Assembly: GCA_037126765.1 (NCBI GenBank) | Contig: JBBCBC010000027.1 | Location: forward strand, 6,100,406 to 6,164,405 | DNA from: Stenogyne calaminthoides | Lineage: Eukaryota > Streptophyta > Magnoliopsida > Lamiales > Lamiaceae | Direction of reading: 5' to 3' | Length of the DNA: 64,000 bases | In this document: in pieces, positions 35,092 through 46,047 of the stretch | Layout of the letters: each line of letters starts with the position of its first letter | How positions within the stretch are numbered: the stretch's first letter is position 1 | Position numbers and translations under genes: made by a program | The notes under the pieces: model-generated | Seen by the model: only the letters and a program-made list of their open reading frames with translations | What the model was told of the DNA's origin: nothing | Databases searched by the model: none

Positions 35092-35328
35092 ATGTCCACC
35101 ACAGCAGCAGATATTATGTTTCGATGTGTGTTCTAAGGAAGCTTGTCAATTTCCGACATGGACATTGAGCGAAGGCCCTATCATAAAAACTGCGAATGTG
35201 CATTGCATAAATCCAAAGGCAAATGCTAGCATTCTGCTTCAAAACAGAGGAATGTGGCATTTCCAAGAAAACAAATTAGAGGCAAATGTTCCTATTCAAT
35301 ATCACAAGAGCAAAATGTAAGTAGATAG
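35092..35328 (+). pseudogene. Array pseudogene (gene 5 position)
   Basis: Same start and frame as its sisters (MSTTAADIMFRCVF), but TAA at 35134-35136 replaces the Asp codon of FDGSL, and TAG at 35227-35229 follows the last core Cys. The frame otherwise stays open to TAG 35326-35328. An internal deletion also removes the part between CSYSIS and the tail QEQNVSR. Its upstream motif is deleted as well. It is the duplicate of array gene 3. A residual open frame from 35126 in another register is a shadow. Confidence 0.88.
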
Positions 35329-36729
35329 AAATCAAGTTTTATCCCTTTTTCTTAATCTTCACTTCTTTTTCAACCATACTCATGGTACAAAGTACAGAGA
35401 TATATAGAGTGGAAACTAAGGAACAATTCCTTTTAGTAGCAGGAAATTTAGTATTAAAAATTAAGATTAAATAATTTTTGATAGATTCCATTGTCTTGTA
35501 ACAAATGTTGAAAAAAGCGGTAAAAGCTAATAGAAACTATCCATTCGAGCTATGCGGTGAAAAAGACACAGAAACAAAGCTAACGCAAGGAGACAAACAA
35601 CTTAATTTGGGACTGCAACTTTGCTTAATAATTGAAATAATATTATTAATAAATAAAAAACATATAAATTATTAGTAATAATAAAAAATACTAATACTTT
35701 CCAGTTGGAATGAAAAGAAACCCAAATATCTTTAATCAGAAACGTGTCAAGATGGCTGTTTAAGCAACATGTTTCATTATAGCATTCCTTCTCATTGTAA
35801 CTTCAAAACTGCACAAATGTCTCCGAGCAAAATAGCTAATAATTTCACAAATCGTCATTTATCATATTCATTGGTTGATAGAATCTATAAAAAGAGAACT
35901 GATTGTTTTTTTTTTAATCTATTTTAATCTTTTAGTGTCAACTTTGCTCCTTTTTTTTTTCACCTCATCTATTACTACCTCAAATTTCTCAATCCGATCA
36001 CCACAAATAGGGAAATTTGATTTTTGATAAACAAAATCATAGTTCATTCACGAATTTGTACTTTTTGCCAACTTCGGCCATTTTTTCAGTGGTACGAGGT
36101 TATGTCCTCTGCCAAACCCTTCTTCCGGCCAAACCCGTTATATTATTACCTCAAATTTCTCAATCTGATTATTACAATTCCGAGAATTTTGCTTTTAGTG
36201 GAGGAATCACTTTTCAGTTTTGTCGTAGGGCATAAATTCCCCAAACTAATTTGGGGAAATTGAATTTTCGACCGAAATGTCTAAATTTAATACCAAAGGA
36301 ACTATATTGATGAAGTACAAAGAAAAAGGACTAAAATTGGATGTGAGCAAAGATACAAAAGGATTTGTGAAATTCACTCATGAATTACTTCACGGTTGAC
36401 TGAGGATTACTGATTATTACCATTTACATTTCTACAAAGAAATTGTTCCGTCGACTAATTATAACATTAACGATGACAATAGAAACCTTATACTAATGAT
36501 GCAGCATTTCTTGTTATTATTATGTAACTAAGAGAATGATCCTAAGTTTCGTACCACTATTTCTTGCGAGAACAGGTATATCGCTACACGATTAAATTAT
36601 AGATTCCTTGATTGGTTAATACAAAAAATTAAAAAATCCAGTTGGTTTTTTCTTTCCTGAAGTCACTTTTGTCTTCCATTGCCACAAAACATCTTAGTTT
36701 TGGAAGAATCTTTAGAGCAACTTCCCTCA
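35329..36729. other. Array spacer 5, duplicated block
   Basis: Copy of the 30.36-31.9 kb spacer. Frames 36017-36263 fall in this non-coding sequence and are not called. Confidence 0.6.
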
Positions 36730-36818
36730 ATTTTTACGGAGAAATACTAGAAAAAAAAAGTTATTTTCCAAGAACTAAGCTAGTCTAGTCCTGTTCTCCA
36801 TACTTGAAACTATATAAA
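36730..36818 (+). promoter_or_regulatory. Core promoter of array gene 6
   Basis: ATTTTTACGGAGAAATAC about 80 bases upstream of TATATAAA (36811-36818). Confidence 0.7.
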
Positions 36819-36925
36819 CCCTCCAAAAAACATGCAACAAGTTATCAAAAAAAAGAACAAGCCTTTTCTCAGCATTAATTACTAATACTACCACATACAC
36901 ACTTGGAAGCAATATAGAGAAGAAA

Positions 36926-37249
36926 ATGTCGACCACAGCAGCAGACATTATGTTTCGATGTGTGTTCGACGGAAGCTTGTCAATTTCCGACATGGACATT
37001 GAGCGAAGGCCGTATCATAAAAACTGCGAATGTGCATTGCATAAAACAAAAGCCAAATGCTCTGCTTCAAAACAGAGGAATGTAGCATTTCCAATAAAAC
37101 AAATTGCAACCAAATGTTCAATTTCTCTATCATCATCTTCTTCTTCTTCTAAATCTTGTTATGTTCATCATTCTTCATCCTGCAATACGGAGTTCATCAA
37201 TGAGGGGTTCAACTTCAATTTAGTTCTAGAAAAGCACAATGTAAGGTGA
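36926..37249 (+). CDS. Small Cys/Ser-rich protein, array gene 6
   Basis: Single exon, 107 residues, the longest array member. Start MSTTAADIMFRCVF, core RRPYHKNCECALHK, KAKCSASKQ, NVAFPIKQI, a Ser run (SSSSSSSSKS) and tail FNFNLVLEKHNVR. The usual terminal NVSR is replaced by NVR through a small change at the stop. It is the duplicate of gene 4 and sits after the pseudogene as gene 4 sits after gene 3. Function unknown. Confidence 0.8.
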   Translation: MSTTAADIMFRCVFDGSLSISDMDIERRPYHKNCECALHKTKAKCSASKQRNVAFPIKQIATKCSISLSSSSSSSKSCYVHHSSSCNTEFINEGFNFNLVLEKHNVR

Positions 37250-39018
37250 TAGAAATCAACTTTTTTTTTTAAAACCATACTCAAAGTACAGATATATATA
37301 GAGTAGAGAAAAATAATTCATTTTAGTGTGTACATTTTGGTGATTCATCTATAAATTAAGTGAAAGTCTCTTTTATAATTCATAGACACTGCCGAAATAC
37401 CTGCATTGAAATTTGGTTACACTTTTCTTGATCCTGTCATATATTCTACTTTTGATTTTTAAACACGTTTATATGCCATTGATTGTTTTTCAAGTAATTC
37501 GTACTCGATGAACCGTAAATGGAACATAAAAACTAATATGTATGATTTCATGCGGTTTTGATTACGATAATGAACTTGCTAAGAACATTAAATTATTAAC
37601 ATGTCTGTTTAAGAAAATAACATGAAACTGCTTATTAAGATTTTGGGATATCTTCTAATTTGATTGTATTTATGAAGATTGAAGAGTAGACATAGTTGGA
37701 TTGTAGATGAAGATGAAAGTTACGATTTGGGAGAGTTTCTGTTACAACTAGAAATGAGTAAAGAACTGAATGAATAAACTGAAAAGAAGTGACTAGTATC
37801 ACTTCTATTACATAAAGGTATTAGTATTACTTCTAATGCCTAAAAGTATCACTTGGGAAAATGACTTTTAAGTGGGAACTATATCTTTAGATCAAAGGTA
37901 GAATCGAGGACAATCCAGCTGTACCAAGATCAAAATTTTGTCTTACATACAAAATCGTTGTTCCAAGCTTTATTCTTCATAGAATTTTAGTTTGACCACT
38001 AATGCCACATTTTGGACAAAAAATATCTATATATGTCACCCCCTTTCAATTTTTTGATTTGGTCGTCTTGTTTCATATAAATGTTCAAACTTCCATTTTG
38101 ATCAAATAATGCAAAATAAAATAATATGAGGCCATAGAAGTGGATGATATATGAGAAGTTATTTGTTCTGGAATGATATAACAGATAACATTAAACTACT
38201 TATGTGAAATAAATTGAAGAATCCTGAGTCATACTAGTGTTATAAAGATTACCTTTTTTTCTTTGTTTAATGGTGATGAACATCAACCCCACAAGTAAAA
38301 TACACATAGATTAATTATTGCACGAAAATGAAGTTTATCTTACATTTTTTAGAGAAGTTGTTGGTGAAGATTCAAATATTTTTTAAAGAAAAATAGGGTA
38401 CATACTGTTTTTTTTTTTTATCAGGTAAATGGTGACTCGAACCCATGACCTCACGGCAGTGTTCTAACCACTTGAGTTATTCCACTTCGTCAAGCATAGA
38501 GTTCTATTGGCAAAGATTTTAAAGCTGAGCATTTGCCGCTGAAATTTTTAGGAGTTTATTATTCAAAAGGTTCTAGTAACATAACTTTAGACTAACAAGA
38601 AGTTAATACATAGGAAAAAACTTCATTAGTACTATGAGATTCCCTTGAGTTAGTTGTATTTGTCTTCTTTCCTAACCAAGGAAAAACAAATGTACTAGCA
38701 GCTTCTTGTTACATCAAAATAAAGACGAGATATGAACAAGATCCTTATTCCTTAGTACTAAAGAAATACTTTAATCACAAAAACCATGGAAATTAATTAA
38801 TACTAAGATTAATAAAAGACTGATCTCCAAAAGGTCCAAATAGATGAAGACAACAACCAAGTGAACCTTTCATTCTCTCACACCCCTTTTGCCTTTAATG
38901 TCTTTTAGGGGTCTTTTTTAGGATCCAAATCTCCATAGTAAAAGATGCTTTGAGTTCTCTTACACATACATCTCAAAGCACCTTAGTTCTTGCAGTTTCT
39001 TCAGACCAACTTCTCTCG
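37250..39018. other. Array spacer 6
   Basis: Copy of the 32.4-33.25 kb flank, then the tRNA-like stretch at 38408-38494 and the 5' flank of gene 7. No further gene. Confidence 0.55.
38408..38494 (-). repeat. tRNA-derived SINE head or tRNA pseudogene
   Basis: On the minus strand an A box-like TAACTCAAGTGGTTAGAAC is followed by a perfect B box GGGTTCGAGTC (plus-strand 38434-38444). It ends in a run of A on the minus strand. A complete acceptor stem was not found, so a SINE head is preferred. Confidence 0.6.
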
Positions 39019-39088
39019 ATTTTTACGGAGAATCACTCCAACAAATTCTAGGATACTCTCGATTTCTAATCAATGAGCCCTATATAAA
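39019..39088 (+). promoter_or_regulatory. Core promoter of array gene 7
   Basis: GATTTTTACGGAGAATCAC about 62 bases upstream of TATATAAA (39081-39088). Spacing is about 25 bases shorter than in most copies. Confidence 0.65.
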
Positions 39089-39201
39089 TCCTTCGTGAAA
39101 CATGCAACAATTACAACTCTCTTTCTCAAATTACTACACACGCATACACACTTTCGAAGCAACATTAGAAACCTTCGGAACAATATAAAGACAGAAGAGT
39201 T

Positions 39202-39510
39202 ATGACCACCGCAGCAGCAAACATGATGTTTCGGTGTGTGTTCGACGGAAGCTTATCAATGTCCGACATGGACATTGAGCGCAGGCCGTATCATAAAAAC
39301 TGCGAATGTGCATTGCATAAATCCAAAGGCAAATGCTCACATTCTGTTTCAGAACAGAGGAATGTAGCATTTCCAAGAAAACAAATTACAACCAAATGTT
39401 CCGTTTCTCCATCTTTTTATGTTCATCATTTTTCATCTTGGAATAAGGTGTTCATCAATGAAGGCTTCAACTTGAATTTAGTTTTACAAGACCAAAATGT
39501 AAGTAGATAG
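39202..39510 (+). CDS. Small Cys/Ser-rich protein, array gene 7
   Basis: Single exon, 102 residues. Start MTTAAANMMFRCVF, core RRPYHKNCECALHK, KGKCSHSVSEQ, NVAFPRKQI, short Ser part (SVSPSFYVHHFSS) and full tail INEGFNLNLVLQDQNVSR. The Ser run found in several sisters is reduced. N terminus closest to array gene 9; upstream region closest to gene 2. Function unknown. Confidence 0.8.
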   Translation: MTTAAANMMFRCVFDGSLSMSDMDIERRPYHKNCECALHKSKGKCSHSVSEQRNVAFPRKQITTKCSVSPSFYVHHFSSWNKVFINEGFNLNLVLQDQNVSR

Positions 39511-40080
39511 GTTTTACTTGTTTTTCAACCATACTCCTTGTACAGAGGAATGAGTGTAAAGAAACAAATCATTTTAGTGTAAATTCTGGTGAACTAATTC
39601 ATCTATAAATCGGAGTTTCTTTAATTGCTGCATTGTTATTTGGTACCATATTGTGCAGAATCTTTCTTAACTTTAGAAGCACACTAGTGACTAGACTATA
39701 CTTTTCATTTTTCGCCATATATCCAATTATTTGGTCTATGTGACAGAATAGAATAGTAAAGGATAATATAAAAATAATACAAATTATTTGATACGCTTTT
39801 GAAGACTATAGCAAACTTGTTAAGATTAGAATGTTCGTTTAAGACAATAACAACGGAAAAAATGTAATACCGCATATTAAAAATTTGGAATATCTTGTAA
39901 ATCCAAAGTGCCCAATGTAGCTGTATAATAAATATAGTTGTTCTAAGCTTTTATTTCTTCATTGATTTAACTTTGACAACTTTGATTTAACTATAAGAAT
40001 TTTTACTAATATGAACACAAAAACTTTTGTGTAATCACGATTCACGACAAGAATAAAAAAAAATTAAAAGTAGTATTGGC

Positions 40081-40590
40081 AGTTTGGATCACAATTGGTT
40101 TCATAAATTTGGCCTCAAATAGATGTAGTCTCATAAGTTTTTTGTAGTCGATTTAGCCACAATAAGTTTGATAATGTTCAATTTTAGTCTCAATTTCGGT
40201 CGAAAAACTCAAAACAACATCGTTTTGCCGTTCCAATTTCGGGCTTTCTGGCGGATGTTGTGACTGGACTGACATGTGTATTTTTTTTTTTTAACAATTA
40301 GAATTTCATGCATATAACTAATTTTTTTTTTAAAAAAAACTTAAAATTAAAACAAAATTGACGGTAAGAATTAGTCAAACACGCTTAAAAATACACGTGG
40401 TAGTCACAGCATCCGTCGGAATGCATCAAATTGAAAAGGCAAAACGACGTCGTTTTGAGTTTTCCGGTCGAAAGTGAGATTAAAATTGGACATTGTCAAA
40501 GTTATTGGGACTAAATCGATGACAAAAAAAAAACTTATGAGACTAAATTTAAATGAGGCTCAAATTATAGAACTATTTGTAATTTAAACT
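40081..40590. mobile_element. Foldback MITE, copy B (510 bp)
   Basis: Same family and length as 10934-11443. Left arm with TTTGATAATGTTCAATTTTA, right arm with TAAAATTGGACATTGTCAAA. Inner parts include AAAACGACGTCGTTTTGAG, itself palindromic. Confidence 0.75.
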
Positions 40591-40891
40591 CTAGTATTTG
40601 TATTTAATATTACAAGTTAATCCACTATAAATACAAAATCTCTAATAACACTGCAAAATACCAAGTCCTATATATATGAATTGGAATTTATATTTTTTCA
40701 AATTTAATGATTGACATGAACACGACACAATTAACTTGAATATTAATCCGTAATCTCCATATAATCTCCATATCATTTTTGTTTCATGTCGTATCTAAAA
40801 TTGAAGAAACTAGGTGATTTAATTGGGAAGCTTTTAGTTAAAAATTTAAGGACTTGCCCCAAGATAAAAATTGAATGCTATACAGAAAAGC

Positions 40892-41371
40892 GAAATTGAA
40901 CCAAAAATGGTCTCATAACTTTGTTCTCAAATAGATTTAGTTTCATAAGTTTTTTTTGTTGTCGATTTAATCTCAATAACTTTGATAATGTCCAATTTTA
41001 GTCCCAAATCGACCGGAACGTCGTTTTGCTGTTTTTATTTTAGGCTTTCCGGCGGATGTTGTGACTGGACTGCCACGTGTATTTTTTTAACAGCTGTAAT
41101 TTCAGGCATGTATAATTGAAATTTTAAACTTAAAATTAAAACAGAATTTGCGTCAAGAATTAGTCAAACACACTTAAAAATACACGTGACAGTCAAGTCA
41201 TAACATCGGTCGTAAAGCTCCAAATAAAAATGGCAAAACGACGTTGTTTCGCCCGATTTGGGACTAAAATTGAACATTGTCAAAGCTATTGAGACTAAAT
41301 CAACAACAAAAAAACTTATGGGAATAAATCTATTTGAGAGCAAAGCTATGAGACCATTTATGATTCAAACT
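40892..41371. mobile_element. Foldback MITE, copy C (~480 bp)
   Basis: Same family; left arm with AACTTTGATAATGTCCAATT, right arm with AAAATTGAACATTGTCAAAG. It lies only 300 bases from copy B in the same orientation. Confidence 0.75.
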
Positions 41372-42315
41372 CCTAACCGTCGAGTTCAACCCCCAAAAAA
41401 TTGCATGTACGCACAGTAGCATGTCGACTAGGCGGGTTCTACATGAATTGTTACATGTCTCGAACCCATTTAAACCCGCTCCAAACGGAACGGGACAAGT
41501 TAATTTTAATTTTATCATGTCTCATCGTCATCCCTAGACATGATGTTTAATTGGTAATCATTGTTGATATGTGCCGTGTATTCAAAATAATAAAATATTA
41601 AGGAGTAATAGTTAATCTTGTAAGATTATTTTCATGATACACTGTGATTTAAAATATTGTACCACATGATATTATGTATTGTACAATTCAACACGTTAAG
41701 CATGTGGTACAAATGTATCAATATGTTAAAGCACTGTTGGGAAGTGTCCAACAGTATAACAGAGAAAAAATGTTAGTGTTAGTTTCATATTAAAATAAAA
41801 GGAAGAAGAAGCAGCAGCAGCAGCAGCATAGATTGTTGGGAGCATACGATGCAAAACTTCTAAGATCCTATTCTAGAAACTTTTTTGGACTAATAACAAG
41901 TTAATACATAGGAAAAAACTTCACTAATTAATTAGTATGAGATTCCTTTCAGTTAATAGCTGGAATTTGTCGTTTGTTTTGGACTAATAACAATTTAATA
42001 TACATAGGGAAATACTTCACTAATTAATACTATGAGATTCCCTTCAGTTAATTTTATTTTTGTTTTTTTACAAGTCAATCAACTACTAAATATTCCCACA
42101 AGAATAACTACTTTCCACTTTTAGGAAAAAATAATTAGTTCTTATGCTTCAAATAAAGACAAGATATCAACAAGATCCTTACATTTAATACAACAACTAT
42201 GGAAATGAATTAATATAGTACTAAGTAAAATAGATTCTCCAAATGGTTCAAACAAGATGATAGAAAGTTTCTCATACATGTCAAAACAACTTAGTTCTCA
42301 GAGTTGTTCAGTGCC

Positions 42316-42403
42316 GATTTTTACGGAGAAACATTTAAACAAATTCTTGTCTATAATCTAGGATAAATCAACGAGGCATAATTCTTTGTTTACCCTATAT
42401 AAA
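42316..42403 (+). promoter_or_regulatory. Core promoter of array gene 8
   Basis: GATTTTTACGGAGAAACATT about 80 bases upstream of TATATAAA (42396-42403). Confidence 0.7.
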
Positions 42404-42490
42404 CCCTCCAAGAAACATGCAACAATTTCACACATACACTTACACTTAAAACAACATTACCTAACAAACAGTCTAGAACAAGAGGAGAGA

Positions 42491-42766
42491 ATGTCTACTG
42501 GAGCAGCAGAGATGATGTTTCGTTGTTTGTTCGACGGAAGCTTATCATTGTCCGAAATGGACATTGAGCGCAGGCCGTATCATAAAAATTGTGAATGTGC
42601 ATTGCATAAATCCAAAGGCAAATGCCCACATTCTGCTTCAAAACAGAGGAATGTTGCATTTCCAAGAAAACAAATTGCAACCAAATGTTCAATTTCTCAA
42701 TCATCTTCATCTTGTTCTTCTAAATCTTGTTATGTTCATCATTCTTCAATGAGGCCTTCAACTTGA
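42491..42766 (+). CDS. Small Cys/Ser-rich protein, array gene 8
   Basis: Single exon, 91 residues. Start MSTGAAEMMFRCLF (nearly identical to gene 2 through the core), RRPYHKNCECALHK, KGKCPHSASKQ, NVAFPRKQI, Ser run with Cys (SSSCSSKS), CYVHHSSMRPST and stop. The normal tail (FNLNLVSQEQNVSR) follows in another frame, so an indel near 42750 truncated it. Gene 9 has the same changed ending. The in-frame upstream ATG at 42386 lies before the TATA box and is not the start. Function unknown. Confidence 0.78.
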   Translation: MSTGAAEMMFRCLFDGSLSLSEMDIERRPYHKNCECALHKSKGKCPHSASKQRNVAFPRKQIATKCSISQSSSSCSSKSCYVHHSSMRPST

Positions 42767-43761
42767 ACTTAGTTTCACAAGAGCAGAATGTAAGTAGATA
42801 GAAATCAAATTTTATCAATTTAGTCTTCAACCATACTCGAACAGAGGAAAGTGTTGAGAGGATAAATTCCTTTTAGTGTACATTCATTCATCTATAAATT
42901 GAAGTCTCATTTATACTCACTGCAGAAATTCCTGCATTGTTCCTATACTGCATTTTCTTCTATTTTTAATAATTTGTTTTACTTACAATTATTCGTTGTT
43001 TTTACTAAAAAGTAATAAGGTCTAAGATCGTCGACCTAATTTGATAGATCTATATCGATGTACTTTTACCTGTAGAGCAATATTTGAAAAGCATAAACTT
43101 AAATAACACCACAAATAATTTGTTTTAAATTGTATATTGAAAATAATGGAACATCAAATTAAAATAGGGGTCTTGACTGATATGTTGGAGCCATGGTCAA
43201 GACTCAAGACTCCACAATCATTTAACAATAACATTTATAAAATGCTCAAATATTTTATTTTATTTTTTTTTACTAAAAAATGCTCAATATAAAACATTAC
43301 TAAATGATCATTAGCGGGACCATGCATGAGGAATCAATTGCATATAACATCAAAAATACAAGATTTCCTAAATATTTTAATTAAACAGAGAAGTACAAAA
43401 ACCAAGTGATCCTTTCAATATTCCTTCTCTCACATCAATTAGGCTTGCCTAATTTTTACTAGGAATCCGAATTTCTCTTGTACAGGCCAGTCAAACCAAC
43501 TTTTAGTTATGGATACATATTTTATATTCATTTCTATTTTAGCATAGAGTAAAATATACAAAGTTCTCAACTACATTATTTTTAAGAGGCAAGAAAGGGA
43601 AAGTTGTTGCAAGAATATGCCTCAGCACTATTGATACTAGAGAACACTGCGATGTCACAAGTACTATAAAGATTATTATAGAATGACTAATATTTTATGT
43701 GCTCAAAGTGTGTTTCTAGCACCTTGTGTGACGAGTTGTCATTTTGGACATTATGCAATAT
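42767..43761. other. Array spacer 8
   Basis: AT-rich 3' flank of gene 8. No gene. Confidence 0.5.
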
Positions 43762-44330
43762 TTCATTTACTTATGAGACGGTCGCATGCATGAAATGAGG
43801 TACAATTTAGCACAAATCATACTCATTCCTTTCAAAGTGTTAAAGCGTCAATGTCTAACTTATGTCTCATCTCACCATAAGACTGTCTCACACTATAAAA
43901 AAATAGTGTATTGTCTACGAAATTTTTCAATATGTCTTTGAAATTTCCACCGAAAATATTTTGTCCTTAAATAATAAGGTTTGTCTACGACTTACCTACA
44001 AAATTTTCTAATTATATAGGCTAATTTTAAATTAAAAATATAATTGTCTACGAAAATGTAAATTGCCTAGGAAATTATTTGTGTAGGTAAATTTGACTAC
44101 CGAAATTATAAATGTGTAGGTATATTACTTGTAGGTAATTCGTTTGTCTAGGGAATTAATCTTGAAAGTATTTTTTTCAAAGATTATTCTAAAAATTGAT
44201 AGGCAAATCGTAGGCAATCCTCACTTTTTAAACACCATATTATTTTTGTAGGAAAATTTTCTAGCCATTTAAATGTTTTCGTAGACAATTCTTCATTTTC
44301 TTGTAGTGTGATACAAGTGTCCCTCTTCAT
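43762..44330 (+). mobile_element. GAGACGGTCTCA-type MITE, copy 3, interrupted
   Basis: Left part CTTATGAGACGGTCGCATGC through AAGTGTTAAAGCGTCAATGT to GACTGTCTCA (43890). It resumes at 44309 as TGATACAAGTGTCCCTC. A CACTA MITE lies in between. Confidence 0.7.
43891..44308. mobile_element. CACTA-type MITE, copy 3 (418 bp), inverted
   Basis: Right end TTTTCTTGTAGTG is intact; the left end has mutated to CACTATAAAAAAATAG. Read on the minus strand it matches copies 1 and 2 (CACTACAAGAAAATGAAGAA). The 3-bp target duplication is not clear. Confidence 0.8.
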
Positions 44331-45563
44331 TAATATGCAACTTAAAACATATTATTTTAAAATGAAATCAATCACGGTGGAAATTTTTGTATTGTTATTT
44401 GGTACCATATCTGTTACACTCTTTATGATTCGTAGGGTATTTCAATAGTTTTTTTTTAGAACAATAAAATGTCTGTTAAAGACAATGAAATGAAGTACGT
44501 AAACAGTATATCAATATTTGGGCATATTTTCTTACATGAATTGTATCAAAGGAAGAAACAAGGAGGATAATATTCCCTCTATGCCAAGGTTAAACTTTTG
44601 TCTCACATACAAAAACGTTGTCTAAGCTATATTCTTCATAGAATTTCACTTTTGACCACTAATGGAGTGTCCCCACTGTGAAAATAGTTCCTGAAATTAC
44701 ATTATTTATTTAGCTAGCCTCGACTCAGGGTTGCAAAAATTAGGACACAAACTTTTGAAACCGATCATGTGTAGGACAATTTCAGCCCGAAACAATTAGT
44801 TTCAGATTAATTGCACGTCATCTTTTTAATTCCGGCCAAATTGAATTGCTTAATTGCCATAGCATCACGGCTAATTCATCAATTTTTGTACATCATGCCA
44901 TGTCATAAAACATTTTTAAATATATAAAAATAAATAAATTATATAATATAAATAATTGAGAAGTAACAATTATTCATTAAAATAATTTTAAAATATCTAA
45001 ATTGAACATAAAAATCATAGAAACCGGGTTGGACCCCGGGGAGGCTGGTAAATTAAAATTGGAATTGGCGGGGAAGTTGGTGGGATACACATGGGGTATC
45101 ATACTACCGTTACCGTACTGAAATTTGTCATACAATTACAGTATTGAAATTTTCGGTACGTAATATCTTTAGTAAAAATGTTGATAAATTTAATATTTTT
45201 TGATACGATACACCGAAATTTTCGATATTTTTTCCCACCCTAGATAAACAGATTAAAAAGGGTAAATGAGATGTTTTTGCAAAGGAATAGAACATATAAC
45301 CATAGAAATCGAGTTGGAGGAAAAAGGGGATCGCAATGCAAAACTCTATAATTTCCAAAACTAAACCAATCACAATTTGTTTCTAGTACAATCTATAAAA
45401 AAAATAGATTCTCCTAATAGTTCAAATAGAGGAGACAACAACCAAGTGAATCCTTTTGTCGTAGCAATGCATTTTAGGGGCAATGCTGGGATCCAAATTT
45501 CATAGTAAAAGATGCTCAGACTTCTCACACATAACAACTTAATTCTAAGAGCAACTTCTCTCG
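44331..45563. other. Array spacer 9
   Basis: Shared 3' flank phrase (TTTTGTCTCACATACAAAAA at about 44600). A stretch at 45060-45240 (TATCATACTACCGTTACCGT with inverted relatives such as CGGTACG) looks like a dispersed repeat. The minus-strand frame 45128-45373 is not supported. Confidence 0.5.
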
Positions 45564-45656
45564 ATCTTTACGGAAATAGAATTTAACAAACTCTTCTCCA
45601 AAATCTAGGATACTCCTAACACACTCAATAAGTTGTAATCCTTTACACTATATAAA
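45564..45656 (+). promoter_or_regulatory. Core promoter of array gene 9
   Basis: GATCTTTACGGAAATAGA, a shortened form of the motif, about 85 bases upstream of TATATAAA (45649-45656). Confidence 0.65.
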
Positions 45657-45774
45657 CCCTCCATGAAACATGCAACCAATTACAACTACCTCTCCCTCAA
45701 ATTACTACACACACATATATACAAACACACTTTTGTAGCAACATTAGAAACCTACGAAACACGACAGAGAAGAA

Positions 45775-46047
45775 ATGACCACCGCAGCAGCAGACATGAT
45801 GTTTCGGTGTGTATTCGACGGAAGCTTATCAATGTCCGACATGGACATCGAGCGCAGGCCCTATCATAAAAACTGTGAATGTGCATTGCATAAATCCAAA
45901 GGCAAATGCTCGCATTCTGTTTCAAAACAGAGGAATGTTGCATTTCCAAGAAAACAAATTGTTAGAAGCAAATGTTTGTATTCTCAATCATCATCTTTTT
46001 CAAAATCTTGTTATGTTCATCATTCTTCAGTGAGGCCTTCAACTTGA
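45775..46047 (+). CDS. Small Cys/Ser-rich protein, array gene 9
   Basis: Single exon, 90 residues. Start MTTAAADMMFRCVF (like gene 7), core RRPYHKNCECALHK, KGKCSHSVSKQ, NVAFPRKQI, SQSSSFSKS, CYVHHSSVRPST and stop. The C terminus carries the same shifted ending as gene 8, so it joins a gene 7-like front to a gene 8-like end. An overlapping frame beginning at 45663 in another register is a shadow. Function unknown. Confidence 0.78.
   Translation: MTTAAADMMFRCVFDGSLSMSDMDIERRPYHKNCECALHKSKGKCSHSVSKQRNVAFPRKQIVRSKCLYSQSSSFSKSCYVHHSSVRPST

Larger units (their letters stand above)
39511..42315. other. Array spacer 7
   Basis: Largest gene-free part of the array apart from that at 26-29 kb. It contains the two foldback elements listed separately, a short CAG run near 41812-41827, and two partial copies of the 5' flank phrase (TACTATGAGATTCCCTTCAG-like at about 41935 and 42025). 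The frame 41330-41518 is a shadow of a foldback arm. Confidence 0.55.

Noticed and set aside
38408..38494. Functional tRNA gene on the minus strand
   Set aside because: A and B boxes are good, but no matching acceptor stem or anticodon arm could be laid out; a SINE head fits better.
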